In this document: piece after piece, positions 28,112 through 38,004 of the stretch
Layout: each line of letters starts with the position of its first letter
Position numbering within the stretch: the stretch's first letter is position 1
Origin: Synechococcus sp. WH 7803
Lineage (GTDB): Bacteria; Cyanobacteriota; Cyanobacteriia; PCC-6307; Cyanobiaceae
Direction of reading: 5' to 3'
Assembly: GCA_000063505.1 (NCBI GenBank)
Contig: CT971583.1
Location: forward strand, 620,001 to 684,000
DNA: 64,000 nt
Notes under the pieces: generated by a model
Database searches by the model: none
What the model was told of the DNA's origin: nothing
What the model saw: the letters and a program-made list of their open reading frames with translations, nothing else
Position numbers and translations under genes: made by a program

Positions 28112-29368
28112 ATGACCCAATCTTCCGAAGCACCGTCCAAGGTCCCTCCCTCTGACGAACCCCTTGGGGTGTCTCGACACGAGGGCCATCGTCGTGGGCG
28201 CTCCACTGCGATCCGCTTCTTTCAATCCGGCTGTGTCCTTCTGGCCACGGTGATCGGTTGCCAGGCCCTTTCAGCCAGTGCCTCATCGCGGTCCACCGTC
28301 GTGGCCATCACCCACGGTGATGGGGGCGGTGCGAGTGCTGACTTCATGAGCGGGTTTGCCCTCGGGCTGGATCAGGTCAGAGCTTGCGGAGTTGATCCTG
28401 CTTCTGTGGACTGGTTGTCCATCGCCCCAGGAGATGACCCCTCGGCGCTTCTCGGCCAACAGGTGTCTGTGTTGGTGGCCCCTTTTTCGGCTGATCTGGC
28501 CACCTATGCCCAGCTCGCCAGCCAGCGCAAGCTTGGGGTTCTTCTCCCTTACCAGCGAGGAGACTCCATTGAGAGCCTCTCTGAACTCGATCCTGAAGGA
28601 CGTCTCCATCCGGTGGTTCCGCCTTACCAACAGGATCTGAACCATCTGGTGGATGACCTTCGCGATCAGGGCATCCAACGGGTGATGGTGGTGGCTGATC
28701 CCACCGATCGAAGCGCCGATCAGGCGGAACGTTTTGTTTCGGCCTTCCAGGCAAAAGGCGGAATCGTGGAGTCTTACGAACCTTCCCTGGTGCAGATGCT
28801 GAACCCAGGGGATACCGCCGCTCTTGAACGGTTGGTCAATGATGTGAGCTGGAAGGGACCTCAGGCCATGGTTGTGGCCGCAGCCCACGACAGTGCGCTG
28901 GCACAGCAATTGGATCAGGCCCAGGCCTCAGGCCGTTTCGGGCAATCACCCGAGGTCTTGCTTCGGGTCTGGTTGCTGCCCCATCACCGCGTTCAGGATC
29001 TCTCCGCACGGTCTTGGCCGCAATTGATTCTCAATCAGCCAGCCCACGGCCCTGGTTGGACCGACTTTTCTTCTCTGTACAGCAGGGTGCGCGGAGAGCA
29101 GCCCACGCTGTTGGCGGCGTCGGGGTTTGATACGGCTCGGTTGATGGCCCTCTCTGCGTTGACGCCCCCACCGATCTCGACCGAGGGAACGCGGGACCCT
29201 CTGGGCTGGCTGGCCCCCGATCAGGAGTCGAAACCCCTTTGTGATGCCATCGGGGACCGGTTGAGCGGAAAGCCCGTGCGTCTGATCGGCGCGGCGAGCG
29301 ATCTCATGCAGCGTCCAGGGCAGCCACCTTCGGGACAGGCCACGACCCGTCGCATCCCGAGTCGGTAG
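28112..29368 (+). CDS. Periplasmic-binding-protein-like (type 1) lipoprotein or membrane-anchored protein
   Basis: Protein of 418 residues. A polar N-terminus of about 30 residues is followed by a hydrophobic segment ending in VIGCQALS, which may be a lipobox or a membrane anchor. The rest looks like a two-lobed type 1 solute-binding fold, as in LivK-like and LpoA-like proteins: a central QRKLGVLLPYQRGDS and an IQRVMVVADPTDRSADQAERF module. No ABC transporter genes are near, so a stand-alone envelope role is possible. Start ATG at 28112. Confidence 0.75.
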   Translation: MTQSSEAPSKVPPSDEPLGVSRHEGHRRGRSTAIRFFQSGCVLLATVIGCQALSASASSRSTVVAITHGDGGGASADFMSGFALGLDQVRACGVDPASVDWLSIAPGDDPSALLGQQVSVLVAPFSADLATYAQLASQRKLGVLLPYQRGDSIESLSELDPEGRLHPVVPPYQQDLNHLVDDLRDQGIQRVMVVADPTDRSADQAERFVSAFQAKGGIVESYEPSLVQMLNPGDTAALERLVNDVSWKGPQAMVVAAAHDSALAQQLDQAQASGRFGQSPEVLLRVWLLPHHRVQDLSARSWPQLILNQPAHGPGWTDFSSLYSRVRGEQPTLLAASGFDTARLMALSALTPPPISTEGTRDPLGWLAPDQESKPLCDAIGDRLSGKPVRLIGAASDLMQRPGQPPSGQATTRRIPSR

Positions 29369-29402
29369 GTTTTCAAGGGGGACGACCCGGGAGAGCGCAC
29401 TT

Positions 29403-31058
29403 GTGCTGAGGCTGAGCGAGCTTCGTCTGGAGCTTGATCACACGGAGGAGGATTTGGAACGCGCGGTTCTGCGCTGCCTGAAAATTCCACGGGATCGCCT
29501 GCTCGAGCGCCATCTGGTGAAACGCAGCATCGATGCTCGCCGTCGCGATCGAATTCGCCTGATCTACTCCGTCGACGTGCAGGTGCGTGGAGAGGATGCT
29601 CTTTTGCGCCGGAGTGCACAGGATCGCCGGATCCGTCGCAGCCCCGATGAGCGCTACCACTACGTGGCGAAGGCTCCTCCATCCCTCGAAGCCGCTGGGC
29701 TGCTTCGTCCTGTTGTGATCGGAGCTGGCCCATGCGGATATTTCGCGGCCCTCCTACTCGCTCAAATGGGCTATCGCCCTGTTCTGCTGGAACGGGGCCA
29801 GCCCGTGAAGCAGCGCAGTGCGGACACGTTCGGATTCTGGAGAAGGACCTCGGCGTTTCAGCCGGAATCCAATGCGCAGTTCGGCGAAGGGGGGGCGGGA
29901 ACCTTCTCCGATGGCAAGCTTTACAGCCAGGTGAGTGACCCTGCCCACTACGGCAGGAAGGTGCTGGAGGAACTGGTCGCCTGTGGTGCCAATCGTGAGA
30001 TCCTCACGCTGCACCGTCCCCATATCGGGACCTTCAAGCTCGCCACCGTGGTGAGGGGGCTGCGGGCACGGATTGAGGCGCTGGGTGGTGAGGTGCGTTT
30101 TGGAACCCGGGTGGATGCACTGGAGATCAAAGCCGGATCGTCCTCAGCCAAGAAACCACTGCAGTTAACCGGTGTGAGGCTGTCCGACGGCACACATCTG
30201 GCTTGCGACCAGCTGGTTCTGGCCCCAGGACACTCGGCGAGAGACACCTTCGCGATGCTGGAACGGGTTGGTGTGGCCCTGGAACGCAAACCATTTGCCA
30301 TCGGCGTGCGTATCGAACACCCTCAGGCGTTGATCGATCGTGCGCGCTGGGGAGACTGCGCCGGTCATCCACTGCTCGGTGCTGCTGAATACAAGCTGGT
30401 GCATCACGCCAGCAACAGCCGCTGCGTTTACAGCTTTTGCATGTGCCCCGGTGGATTTGTCGTGGGAGCGACCTCTGAGCCAGGCCGTGTTGTGACGAAC
30501 GGCATGAGCCAACACTCCCGCAATGAGCGCAATGCCAATAGTGGGCTGGTGATTCCAGTTCTGGACGAAGACCTGGAGCCCCATGAACGCTTCCAGGGGG
30601 ATCCCCTCGCAGGCATGGCGTTTCAACGCACGCTCGAAGGCCGGGCCTTCGAATTGGGAGGGGGCGATTACTGCGCCCCTGTCCAGCGCTTGGAAGACCT
30701 GCTCGAGGGCCGTGCATCAACGGACCTGGGTTCGGTGACACCCTCCTACCAGCCAGGCGTTCGTCCTTGCGATCTCGCCGAACTGCTGCCAGCGTCGATG
30801 ACCGCTGCGCTCAGGGAGGCGCTGCCGGCTTTTGCCAAGCAACTCCCGGGCTACGACCACCCGGATGCCGTGCTCACGGCAATTGAAACGCGAACATCCT
30901 CGCCGCTGCGCATTGCGCGCGATGAAGCCTATGAATCGATCAACGTGCAGGGGTTGACTCCCGCTGGCGAGGGAGCCGGGTTCGCAGGGGGCATTCTGTC
31001 GGCTGCCATTGATGGAATCCGGGTTGCTGAAGCTGTGGCCTTACGCCTCTCGGCATGA
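29403..31058 (+). CDS. FAD-dependent dehydrogenase of the COG2509 type
   Basis: Protein of 551 residues. An N-terminal domain of about 100 residues (LDHTEEDLERAVLRCLKI) precedes the FAD-binding motif VVIGAGPCGYFAALLLAQMG near residue 101. Conserved stretches ESNAQFGEGGAGTFSDGKL and CMCPGGFVVGATSE mark the uncharacterised flavoprotein dehydrogenase group. The C-terminus repeats a dinucleotide-type GxGAGFAGGILSAA motif. Start GTG at 29403. The substrate is unknown. Confidence 0.85.
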   Translation: MLRLSELRLELDHTEEDLERAVLRCLKIPRDRLLERHLVKRSIDARRRDRIRLIYSVDVQVRGEDALLRRSAQDRRIRRSPDERYHYVAKAPPSLEAAGLLRPVVIGAGPCGYFAALLLAQMGYRPVLLERGQPVKQRSADTFGFWRRTSAFQPESNAQFGEGGAGTFSDGKLYSQVSDPAHYGRKVLEELVACGANREILTLHRPHIGTFKLATVVRGLRARIEALGGEVRFGTRVDALEIKAGSSSAKKPLQLTGVRLSDGTHLACDQLVLAPGHSARDTFAMLERVGVALERKPFAIGVRIEHPQALIDRARWGDCAGHPLLGAAEYKLVHHASNSRCVYSFCMCPGGFVVGATSEPGRVVTNGMSQHSRNERNANSGLVIPVLDEDLEPHERFQGDPLAGMAFQRTLEGRAFELGGGDYCAPVQRLEDLLEGRASTDLGSVTPSYQPGVRPCDLAELLPASMTAALREALPAFAKQLPGYDHPDAVLTAIETRTSSPLRIARDEAYESINVQGLTPAGEGAGFAGGILSAAIDGIRVAEAVALRLSA

Positions 31059-31082
31059 CCCTCGCCGTCAAAAAGTCTGGGT

Positions 31083-31907
31083 TCAGGCCGCGGCCTGACC
31101 GACGATGCCACTCCACTGAACCGCTTTCACCTGATCGCGTCGCCAGGAATGGAACAGGTCGGGTTCACTGACTGTGCAAAGAGGGCACAGGCTGACCCTG
31201 TCCGCTCGTAGACCCAAGTTCACAAGCTGGAGGAAGGCGGCCCTGCGGATATCGAGGCGACAACGACCGTGCTCAGGATCCGCCTGAGTGACTCCGTCTC
31301 GTTCCAGGGTTTGCAGCGATTGCTGGCGACTGCCCAACGCATTGCCAACCATTTCAGCCACAGCGTTTTCAACCTGATAGTTGGGTGCGCTCACAGCAGG
31401 ACCCAGGGCAACCAGGAGGCGCTCCCTCCGGGCACCTAGGGCTTCCAGTTGAGATACCGCTTCGGGAAGAATCCGGCTCGCCACCCCTCTCCATCCGGCA
31501 TGACAGGCCGAGGCGTGACCGCTGTCGGGGTCGGCAATCAGCACCGGCGTGCAGTCCGCTCCGCAGACCCAGAGACTTTGCCCACCACGATCGCTCACCA
31601 GCCCATCAGCCTCAGGCCAAGGGGATTCAGTGGCTTTTGAGGCTGGCAGAACAACGTTGCCGTGAACCTGCTGAGGACGATGCACGCTCGCACCCGTTGA
31701 AAGGTACCCGGCGAGCTCCTCAGGTCCCCGACCCTGCCATCGACGGGTGAAAAAACCATGCTCAAACCCAGCGGCGTGCAGCAGATCAGCCGTGAGGTAG
31801 TACCCCCCGTAACAGCCAACCCATGTCCACTGCTCAAGAACATTGAAGTAGCGATCTGGGCGCTGGAAAGGCTCCCCACTGGGACGATGGGCTGGGGTTG
31901 GGGCCAC
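31083..31907 (-). CDS. pgeF: Purine nucleoside phosphorylase of the YfiH/LACC1 family
   Basis: Multicopper-oxidase-like fold protein of 274 residues, now known as a purine nucleoside phosphorylase and, in some bacteria, a peptidoglycan-editing factor. The zinc-site motifs are RPQQVHGN, GADCTPVLIADP and ACHAGWRG, with CPLCT near the end. Start is GTG at 31907. It follows the Tab2 gene by 2 bases on the same strand. Confidence 0.9.
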   Translation of the reverse strand: MAPTPAHRPSGEPFQRPDRYFNVLEQWTWVGCYGGYYLTADLLHAAGFEHGFFTRRWQGRGPEELAGYLSTGASVHRPQQVHGNVVLPASKATESPWPEADGLVSDRGGQSLWVCGADCTPVLIADPDSGHASACHAGWRGVASRILPEAVSQLEALGARRERLLVALGPAVSAPNYQVENAVAEMVGNALGSRQQSLQTLERDGVTQADPEHGRCRLDIRRAAFLQLVNLGLRADRVSLCPLCTVSEPDLFHSWRRDQVKAVQWSGIVGQAAA

Positions 31908-31909
31908 GT

Positions 31910-32824
31910 TCAGACCTCGGGTTGATCCCTGAGCATCCAGAAGCCATCAAACCGCTGGCTGTCGGGTGTGGCCTGCACGGAGATGAACTGAAGTCCCCGA
32001 GACCGGTGGACAGAGTCCTCGAGGGCATCACGGCATTCAACCGCCTCCGTCTGGCCCAGGTCGCTGACCAACCAGCTGTCATCCTGCCCCGCATCAAGAA
32101 TCAGTTGCTGGGCGTTCATACGCAGCCGGACGGGCTCCAGCCCACCCAGCCAGCCAGCCAGGGCGAGGGCGCGGGTTTGGCTGAAGAGGCGCAGGCCCGG
32201 AACCGGAAGCTCAGGATCCATCGCCTCTGGAATCGGGAGCAGATCGTTGAATCCCATGGGCCATTCGCTCGCTTCCCGCAGACTTCCCAGAGGCAGGGCT
32301 GCCCAACACCAGGCGTCTCCTCGGACGGCCTCAGGCAGGGGCAGCGGGGGGGTGGCGATCGGTGCGGGAGGTGGCGCGAGCGGGCCAGCCATATATCCCT
32401 TGTCTAGGGGATAGAGGTCGCGCTCTCGTTCCTCCAGCCAGTCGAGGAGTGCATAGGTTCTTCGGCTCGGGATCATTTCCAATTCGAGCTCGCTGGCGGC
32501 CCGCTGCACCATGGTGCGCATCGCGCTGCGCCAGGTCCGTAAACGCCTTGGAGACATCCACCCGTGTGCCTGGGCCGTGTCCAGCGCCTCGCGGAGAGCT
32601 GATGCCAGCCAGGTGGAATTCACATCACCGGCAGGACAGCGTTTCTCGAACCGAAAACAGTCCGGCGCTGATGGGGTGGGAGTGCTTGTGATGAGGAGCT
32701 CCCATCGCTTTTTCCCATCGGCTTCGAGAATGGGTCTCGAATAGAAGTCCAGTTCCCAGTCAGCCTGCTTCGGTGCCGAGGATCGCTCTCCGTTGTTCCC
32801 GGCTGTCTGTGGAGCGGTGATCAT
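31910..32824 (-). CDS. Tab2/Atab2-family RNA-binding protein
   Basis: Protein of 304 residues with the diagnostic family start WELDFYSRPI (about residues 23-32) and the conserved RTWRSAMRTMVQRAASELE region. Tab2 homologues bind the psaB mRNA leader in algae and support photosystem I translation in plants; cyanobacterial members belong to the same family. Its ATG overlaps the stop of the S1-domain gene by 4 bases, which suggests that two RNA-binding translation factors are made together. Confidence 0.88.
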   Translation of the reverse strand: MITAPQTAGNNGERSSAPKQADWELDFYSRPILEADGKKRWELLITSTPTPSAPDCFRFEKRCPAGDVNSTWLASALREALDTAQAHGWMSPRRLRTWRSAMRTMVQRAASELELEMIPSRRTYALLDWLEERERDLYPLDKGYMAGPLAPPPAPIATPPLPLPEAVRGDAWCWAALPLGSLREASEWPMGFNDLLPIPEAMDPELPVPGLRLFSQTRALALAGWLGGLEPVRLRMNAQQLILDAGQDDSWLVSDLGQTEAVECRDALEDSVHRSRGLQFISVQATPDSQRFDGFWMLRDQPEV

Positions 32825-34113
32825 CCAGCTGACTGTTCTTGCTGCCTGAGGACGTTACGAGCTCTATTGGCACGTTCGGAAGCTTCCGCCATCACAGCGT
32901 CACGATTGATCAGGAGTTCGCCGGGCTGTCCCTCGAGCATGGCCGTGTTCAGAGCAATCCGGCCGCGTCCAGGGTCGAGCTCGGTGATGAGTGCCTTGAC
33001 GGTATCCCCTTGGTCGAAGACCTCTCGCAGTGAGCGCAGGCTGCCCCCGGTGATCATCGACTGGTGAAGGAGTCCGCTGATGCCTCCGAGATCGATGAAC
33101 AGTCCGTAGGGCTTCACAGCTGCCACGTGTCCTTCCACCAGCTGACCGACTTCCAGCTCGGCGAAACGGGCAGCCGTTGCGGCTTTTTTCTCCGAGAGCA
33201 CAAGCTTTCGGGTTTCCGGATTGACCTCGAGGAAGGCGACACCAAGGGTTTTACCAACGAGTGCCTCATGGTTTTCGCCCTCTTGCAGCTGTGATCGGGG
33301 GATGAAGCCGCGCAGGCCCTCGAGATCACAGGTGACGCCTCCTCGGTTGAAGCCACTCACCTTCACCTGCGCCACTTTGCCTTCTTTCTCGAGCTGCTTC
33401 ACCTTGTCCCAGCTCTGACGCAGTGCCAGGGCTCTGCAGCTGATGGTGACCATGCCATCAGCATTTTGTTCCCGGGTCACCAGGACCTCGATTTCTAAGC
33501 CTTTCGGGAAACGCTCTTTGAGATTCGTGATCACGCCCAGACCGCACTCACTTTTGGGCATGAAGCCAGGGGCCTTGCCGCCGATGTCGACATACACGCC
33601 ATCGCTTTCCATGCCGATCACCGTTCCGGTGACCACATCGCCCGTCGTGCCCACGGGCTCGTTTTCGTCGAGAGCAGCCAGGAAGGCATCCTCATCAAAA
33701 TCGAAGTCATCCACGCTGCGCTGAAGTCCGCCAGGGGCCTGCTGCCTTTGCGTGGGCTTCTGGCGCGGCTCGGATCCACCCATGAGATCGGCCATGGTCA
33801 TGCCGCCGAAATCATCGTCATCAGGCGATCGAGGTACCTCCGGCTCCGCGACACGGGGCGCTGCAGGGGCCGCTGGCTGCGGAGGAGGTGCCAGGGATGT
33901 GCCGGCCTCGAGGGCCGCTTGTTCGAGTTGGGCAGCTTTCGCTGCTGCAGCGTCTGCCGCCGCCCTTGCTTCTTGCGCTTCGCGGCGCAGACGGTCCTGC
34001 TCCTCACGCTTGCTGATGTGCATCACCTGCAAGGGTTTCTTCGGTGGCTGAGCTGCCGGAGCCGCTGCCTTTCTGGACTCTGAAGATGAATTCTGACGTT
34101 CTGTGCCGGCCAT
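32821..34113 (-). CDS. Ribosomal protein S1-like protein with three S1 domains
   Basis: Protein of 430 residues. Residues 1-160 are a disordered Ala/Pro/charged extension with a coiled coil (about 34-75). Three S1 RNA-binding domains follow: about 170-235 (GTVIGMESDGVYVDIGG), 265-330 (VSGFNRGGVTCDLEGLRG), and 345-410 (GHVAAVKPYGLFIDLGG). This matches the second, shorter S1-type protein of picocyanobacteria. I chose the ATG at 34113; the frame continues to 34212 without support. It is coupled to the Tab2 gene and divergent from the creatininase gene. Confidence 0.9.
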   Translation of the reverse strand: MAGTERQNSSSESRKAAAPAAQPPKKPLQVMHISKREEQDRLRREAQEARAAADAAAAKAAQLEQAALEAGTSLAPPPQPAAPAAPRVAEPEVPRSPDDDDFGGMTMADLMGGSEPRQKPTQRQQAPGGLQRSVDDFDFDEDAFLAALDENEPVGTTGDVVTGTVIGMESDGVYVDIGGKAPGFMPKSECGLGVITNLKERFPKGLEIEVLVTREQNADGMVTISCRALALRQSWDKVKQLEKEGKVAQVKVSGFNRGGVTCDLEGLRGFIPRSQLQEGENHEALVGKTLGVAFLEVNPETRKLVLSEKKAATAARFAELEVGQLVEGHVAAVKPYGLFIDLGGISGLLHQSMITGGSLRSLREVFDQGDTVKALITELDPGRGRIALNTAMLEGQPGELLINRDAVMAEASERANRARNVLRQQEQSAG

Positions 34114-34164
34114 GGGACCCGTCGTCCTTGATCGGCCATTTTGACAGGAGATGGTGAAGAGTCG

Positions 34165-35010
34165 ATGGAGAGCTTGGAAACTCACAGCTCGCGACGACTG
34201 GATCACTTGCATTGGCCTGAGGCGGCCTCGCGCCTGCGTGAGGACCGTTCAACCCTGGTCTGGCCCTTCGGAGCACTGGAGCAGCACGGTCCTCAGCTGC
34301 CTCTGGCTACAGATGCTCTGTTCGCGGAGCGGATCCTCTCCCTCGTGCTGGAGTCTCTGCCCGACGCCTGGCCGATCTGGGCGCTGCCTCCGCAGTCGAT
34401 TGGCCTGTCTCCGGAACACCGAGGGTTTCCTGGCACCTTGAGCCTGAGTGCTGATCTGTTGATTCGCCTGGTTGTGGAGGTGGGGGAGCAGATGGCTGAC
34501 CAGGGGGTGAAGCGACTGGTGCTCTTCAACGCCCATGGAGGACAAATCGGATTGCTGCAGACAGCGGCCAGGGAGCTGGCAGCCCGCGCTCCATCGATGG
34601 CCGTGCTGCCCTGCTTCCTCTGGAGTGGTGTTCCTGGGCTCAAGGACCTGATCCCCAGCATGGAGCTGCAGAACGGATTGCATGCAGGGCTTGCGGAAAC
34701 CAGTCTGATGCTGGCCCTCGCACCGGAACTCGTCGGACCGGAGCGGCCCTGCGATGGACTCGACTCCGCCATTCCCATCCCTGAGGGGTGGAGTCTTGAG
34801 GGGGCTGCCCCTTACGCCTGGTTCACAGCCGACATCAGCAGCAGCGGCGTTGTCGGAGACACGCGCGGAGCCGACGACTCTCTTGGAGAGCGTCTGAAGA
34901 CCACCCTGATGGCGCACTGGATCAGCCTTTTCAGCAGTTTGATGCGTTCTGATTGGCCCCCTACTGCCGATGCCAGGCGTGTGAGAGGACCATCAACCAT
35001 GCATCCATAA
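34165..35010 (+). CDS. Creatininase-family amidohydrolase
   Basis: Protein of 281 residues with the metal-binding motifs of the creatininase/MftE/ArfB family: [20 protein letters not shown] near residue 40 and [10 protein letters not shown] near 125. Family members cleave amide bonds in small cyclic molecules, and one branch acts on deazaflavin or riboflavin precursors. The substrate here is unknown. The ATG at 34165 gives MESLETHSS; one further upstream at 34141 is less likely. It precedes the ado gene by 49 bases. Confidence 0.88.
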   Translation: MESLETHSSRRLDHLHWPEAASRLREDRSTLVWPFGALEQHGPQLPLATDALFAERILSLVLESLPDAWPIWALPPQSIGLSPEHRGFPGTLSLSADLLIRLVVEVGEQMADQGVKRLVLFNAHGGQIGLLQTAARELAARAPSMAVLPCFLWSGVPGLKDLIPSMELQNGLHAGLAETSLMLALAPELVGPERPCDGLDSAIPIPEGWSLEGAAPYAWFTADISSSGVVGDTRGADDSLGERLKTTLMAHWISLFSSLMRSDWPPTADARRVRGPSTMHP

Positions 35011-35059
35011 GCGGTGGCTCTGGTTACAGTCGGTCGCACTGAATAGTTTGGAACGATCC

Positions 35060-35791
35060 ATGCCGACCCCTGTCACCTCCGAGGTCGCCGTCCTAGATGG
35101 GCAGGCTGGATCCGCCCAGGCTCTCCCCGACTTCTCCAGCGAGGCTTACAAGGACGCGTATAGCCGTATCAACGCGATCGTTATCGAAGGTGAGCAGGAA
35201 GCTCACGACAACTACATCTCCCTTGGCACTCTGATCCCCGAGCAGGCGGATGAGCTGGCACGACTGGCCAGGATGGAGATGAAGCACATGAAGGGCTTCA
35301 TGTCCTGTGGACGGAATCTTGGTGTGGAGGCTGATATGCCTTTCGCGAAGGAGTTCTTTGGGCCTCTCCACGGCAATTTCCAGACAGCTCTGAAAGAGGG
35401 CAAGGTGGTGACATGCCTGCTCATTCAGGCATTGTTGATTGAAGCCTTTGCGATTTCCGCATATCACATCTACATCCCTGTCGCTGATCCCTTTGCTCGC
35501 AAGATCACTGAGGGGGTGGTGAAGGATGAATACACCCACCTCAACTACGGGCAGGAGTGGCTGAAAGCCAACTTCGAGGCGAGCCGCGAGGAGCTGATGG
35601 AAGCCAACAAAGTGAATCTTCCCCTGATTCGCTCCATGCTCGAGCAGGTGGCTAAAGACGCCGCTGTTCTCAAGATGGAGAAGGAAGATCTCATCGAGGA
35701 TTTCCTCATCGCCTATCAAGAGGCACTCGAAGAGATTGGTTTCACATCCCGGGACATCGCTCGGATGGCTGCTGCGGCTCTCTCCATCTGA
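35060..35791 (+). CDS. ado: Aldehyde-deformylating oxygenase (alkane synthase)
   Basis: Di-iron ferritin-like enzyme of 243 residues that turns fatty aldehydes into alkanes plus formate. The four-helix bundle ligands are visible: Glu in [12 protein letters not shown], ExxH in MEMKHMKG, Glu in LLIEAFAIS, and ExxH in [10 protein letters not shown]. The ATG at 35060 (MPTPVTSEV) gives the length usual for picocyanobacteria. It is followed in the same direction by aar, its partner that supplies the aldehyde. Confidence 0.97.
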   Translation: MPTPVTSEVAVLDGQAGSAQALPDFSSEAYKDAYSRINAIVIEGEQEAHDNYISLGTLIPEQADELARLARMEMKHMKGFMSCGRNLGVEADMPFAKEFFGPLHGNFQTALKEGKVVTCLLIQALLIEAFAISAYHIYIPVADPFARKITEGVVKDEYTHLNYGQEWLKANFEASREELMEANKVNLPLIRSMLEQVAKDAAVLKMEKEDLIEDFLIAYQEALEEIGFTSRDIARMAAAALSI

Positions 35792-35827
35792 ACCTCAAAC
35801 CCCTTGGTTCGGTCCGGTTCGCCCACA

Positions 35828-35851
35828 GGCACGTTGTGCAGAACACGTGCC
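35828..35851. promoter_or_regulatory. Dyad between ado and aar
   Basis: A 7-bp inverted repeat (GGCACGT / ACGTGCC) with a 10-base spacer lies 36 bases after the ado stop and 78 bases before aar. It could be a weak terminator stem or an operator. No T-run follows it. Confidence 0.35.
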
Positions 35852-35929
35852 AACGTGGGACGATGATCGATCAGCCCACCATCGGGTGCGGTTCTGTTTC
35901 ATGCGTTCACACACGACCGTTGGCGTCAC

Positions 35930-36970
35930 ATGTTTGGTCTGATCGGACATTCCACAAGTTTTGAAGCCGCCAGGCGGAAGGCTTCCGAACTTGGGTTCGA
36001 TCACATCGCCGAGGGTGACCTCGATGTGTGGTGCAGCGCCCCTCCTCAGCTGGTGGAGCACGTTGAGGTCACCAGCGCCACGGGGCGAACCATTCAGGGT
36101 GCCTACATCGATTCCTGCTTCGTGCCGGAAATGCTCAGCCGTTTCAAGACGGCACGCCGCAAGGTGCTCAATGCCATGGAGCTCGCCCAGAAAAAGGGCA
36201 TCGACATCACAGCTCTTGGCGGCTTCACGTCGATCATTTTCGAGAATTTCAACCTGCTGCAGCATCAGCACGTGCGCAGTACAACCCTGGCCTGGGAGCG
36301 CTTCACCACGGGCAATACCCACACAGCCTGGGTGATTTGCCGTCAGGTTGAAAACAACGCTCCCGCTTTAGGGATTGATCTCAAGAAGGCCTCCGTGGCA
36401 GTTGTAGGAGCAACCGGCGATATCGGCAGTGCCGTCTGTCGCTGGCTCTCGTCCCGCACCGGTGTGGCCGAACTGTTGCTCGTTGCCCGGCAACAGAAAC
36501 CGCTCGAAGAGCTTCGGGAAGAGCTGGGTGGCGGTCGGATTCTCAGCCTTGAAGATGCCCTGCCAGAAGCGGATGTGGTGGTTTGGGTCGCCAGCATGCC
36601 TCGAACCCTGGAGATTGATACATCGCGACTGAAGACTCCCTGTCTGATGATTGATGGCGGTTATCCCAAAAACCTCGATGCCCGTGTGGCAGCCAAAGGC
36701 ATTCACGTTCTGAAAGGGGGGATTGTTGAATTCTTCACCGACATCGGATGGTCGATGATGGAAATCGCCGAGATGGAGAAACCTCAGCGTCAGATGTTTG
36801 CGTGCTTCGCCGAGGCCATGCTTCTCGAGTTTGAGTCGCACCACACCAACTTCAGCTGGGGGCGCAACAACATCACCCTTGAGAAAATGGATTTCATCGG
36901 TGGGGCCTCCGTTCGCCACGGTTTCACCACCCTCAATCTGCAGGGCCTGCCGCAGGCTGCAGTCGCCTGA
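35930..36970 (+). CDS. aar: Long-chain acyl-ACP reductase
   Basis: NADPH-dependent reductase of 346 residues that makes fatty aldehyde from acyl-ACP for the oxygenase upstream. The start [18 protein letters not shown] is diagnostic. The Rossmann motif [14 protein letters not shown] is near residue 150, and the active-site cysteine lies in the later half of the protein. The 138-base gap after ado contains a small dyad (35828-35851), so aar may also have its own promoter. accA follows 20 bases later. Confidence 0.97.
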   Translation: MFGLIGHSTSFEAARRKASELGFDHIAEGDLDVWCSAPPQLVEHVEVTSATGRTIQGAYIDSCFVPEMLSRFKTARRKVLNAMELAQKKGIDITALGGFTSIIFENFNLLQHQHVRSTTLAWERFTTGNTHTAWVICRQVENNAPALGIDLKKASVAVVGATGDIGSAVCRWLSSRTGVAELLLVARQQKPLEELREELGGGRILSLEDALPEADVVVWVASMPRTLEIDTSRLKTPCLMIDGGYPKNLDARVAAKGIHVLKGGIVEFFTDIGWSMMEIAEMEKPQRQMFACFAEAMLLEFESHHTNFSWGRNNITLEKMDFIGGASVRHGFTTLNLQGLPQAAVA

Positions 36971-36990
36971 CCTCACTCTCTTGATTCGCC

Positions 36991-37980
36991 ATGCCACGCC
37001 GTCCGCTGCTCGAGTTCGAGAAACCCCTGGTTGAACTTGAGCAGCAGATTGAACAGATCCGGCAGCGTGCGCGCGACTCCGAGGTTGATGTCAGCCCCCA
37101 GCTTCATCAGCTCGAAACGCTTGCCGCGCGCCGTCGCGAGGAGATTTTTAAGTCCCTCACGCCAGCTCAAAAGATTCAAGTCGCGCGTCATCCCCACCGC
37201 CCAAGCACCCTGGACTACATCCAGATGCTCTGCGACGACTGGGTGGAGCTCCATGGTGATCGGCGCGGCAGTGACGATCAGGCCTTGATCGGAGGCATCG
37301 GTCGCCTGGGCGATCGTGCCGTGCTGTTGATCGGACATCAGAAGGGACGGGACACGAAAGAAAACGTGGCGCGTAACTTTGGAATGGCCACCCCCGGCGG
37401 CTATCGCAAGGCCCTGCGTCTGATGGACCATGCCAATCGCTTTGGGCTGCCCATCCTTTCGTTCATCGATACTCCCGGCGCCTATGCCGGTCTGTTGGCT
37501 GAAGAGCAGGGGCAAGGGGAAGCGATCGCGGTGAACCTGCGCGAGATGTTCCGATTCAGAGTGCCCATCATTGCCACCGTGATCGGAGAGGGCGGCTCCG
37601 GGGGCGCCCTAGGGATTGGCGTCGCCGACAAGCTGCTGATGTTCGAGCACAGTGTTTACACGGTTGCCAGTCCCGAGGCCTGCGCATCCATTCTTTGGCG
37701 TGATGCAGGAAAAGCATCCGAAGCAGCTTCGGCGCTCAAGATCACCGGACCGGATCTGCTCAGCCTCGGTGTGGTGGATGAGGTGCTTCCTGAGCCCGTT
37801 GGTGGCAATCACTGGGCTCCTTTGGAGGCTGGCGAGATCTTGAAGGAGGCCCTGACCCGCAATCTTGAGGGTCTTCTGCAGCTCTCCGAGGACGCATTGA
37901 GAGAGCAGCGCTACCGCAAATTCCGGGCCATGGGGCAGTTTCTTGATGATTTATCACCAGAAGCCCTCATGGCTGAGTAG
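36991..37980 (+). CDS. accA: Acetyl-CoA carboxylase carboxyltransferase subunit alpha
   Basis: Subunit of 329 residues that, with AccD, transfers carboxyl from biotin to acetyl-CoA to make malonyl-CoA. The start [17 protein letters not shown] and the crotonase-fold motifs [18 protein letters not shown] and [13 protein letters not shown] are typical. Placing it after ado and aar groups fatty-acid supply with alkane output, an order seen in many picocyanobacteria. Confidence 0.97.
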
Positions 37981-38004
37981 GGTGCCTCGGCTTGCACGGA
38001 TCCA

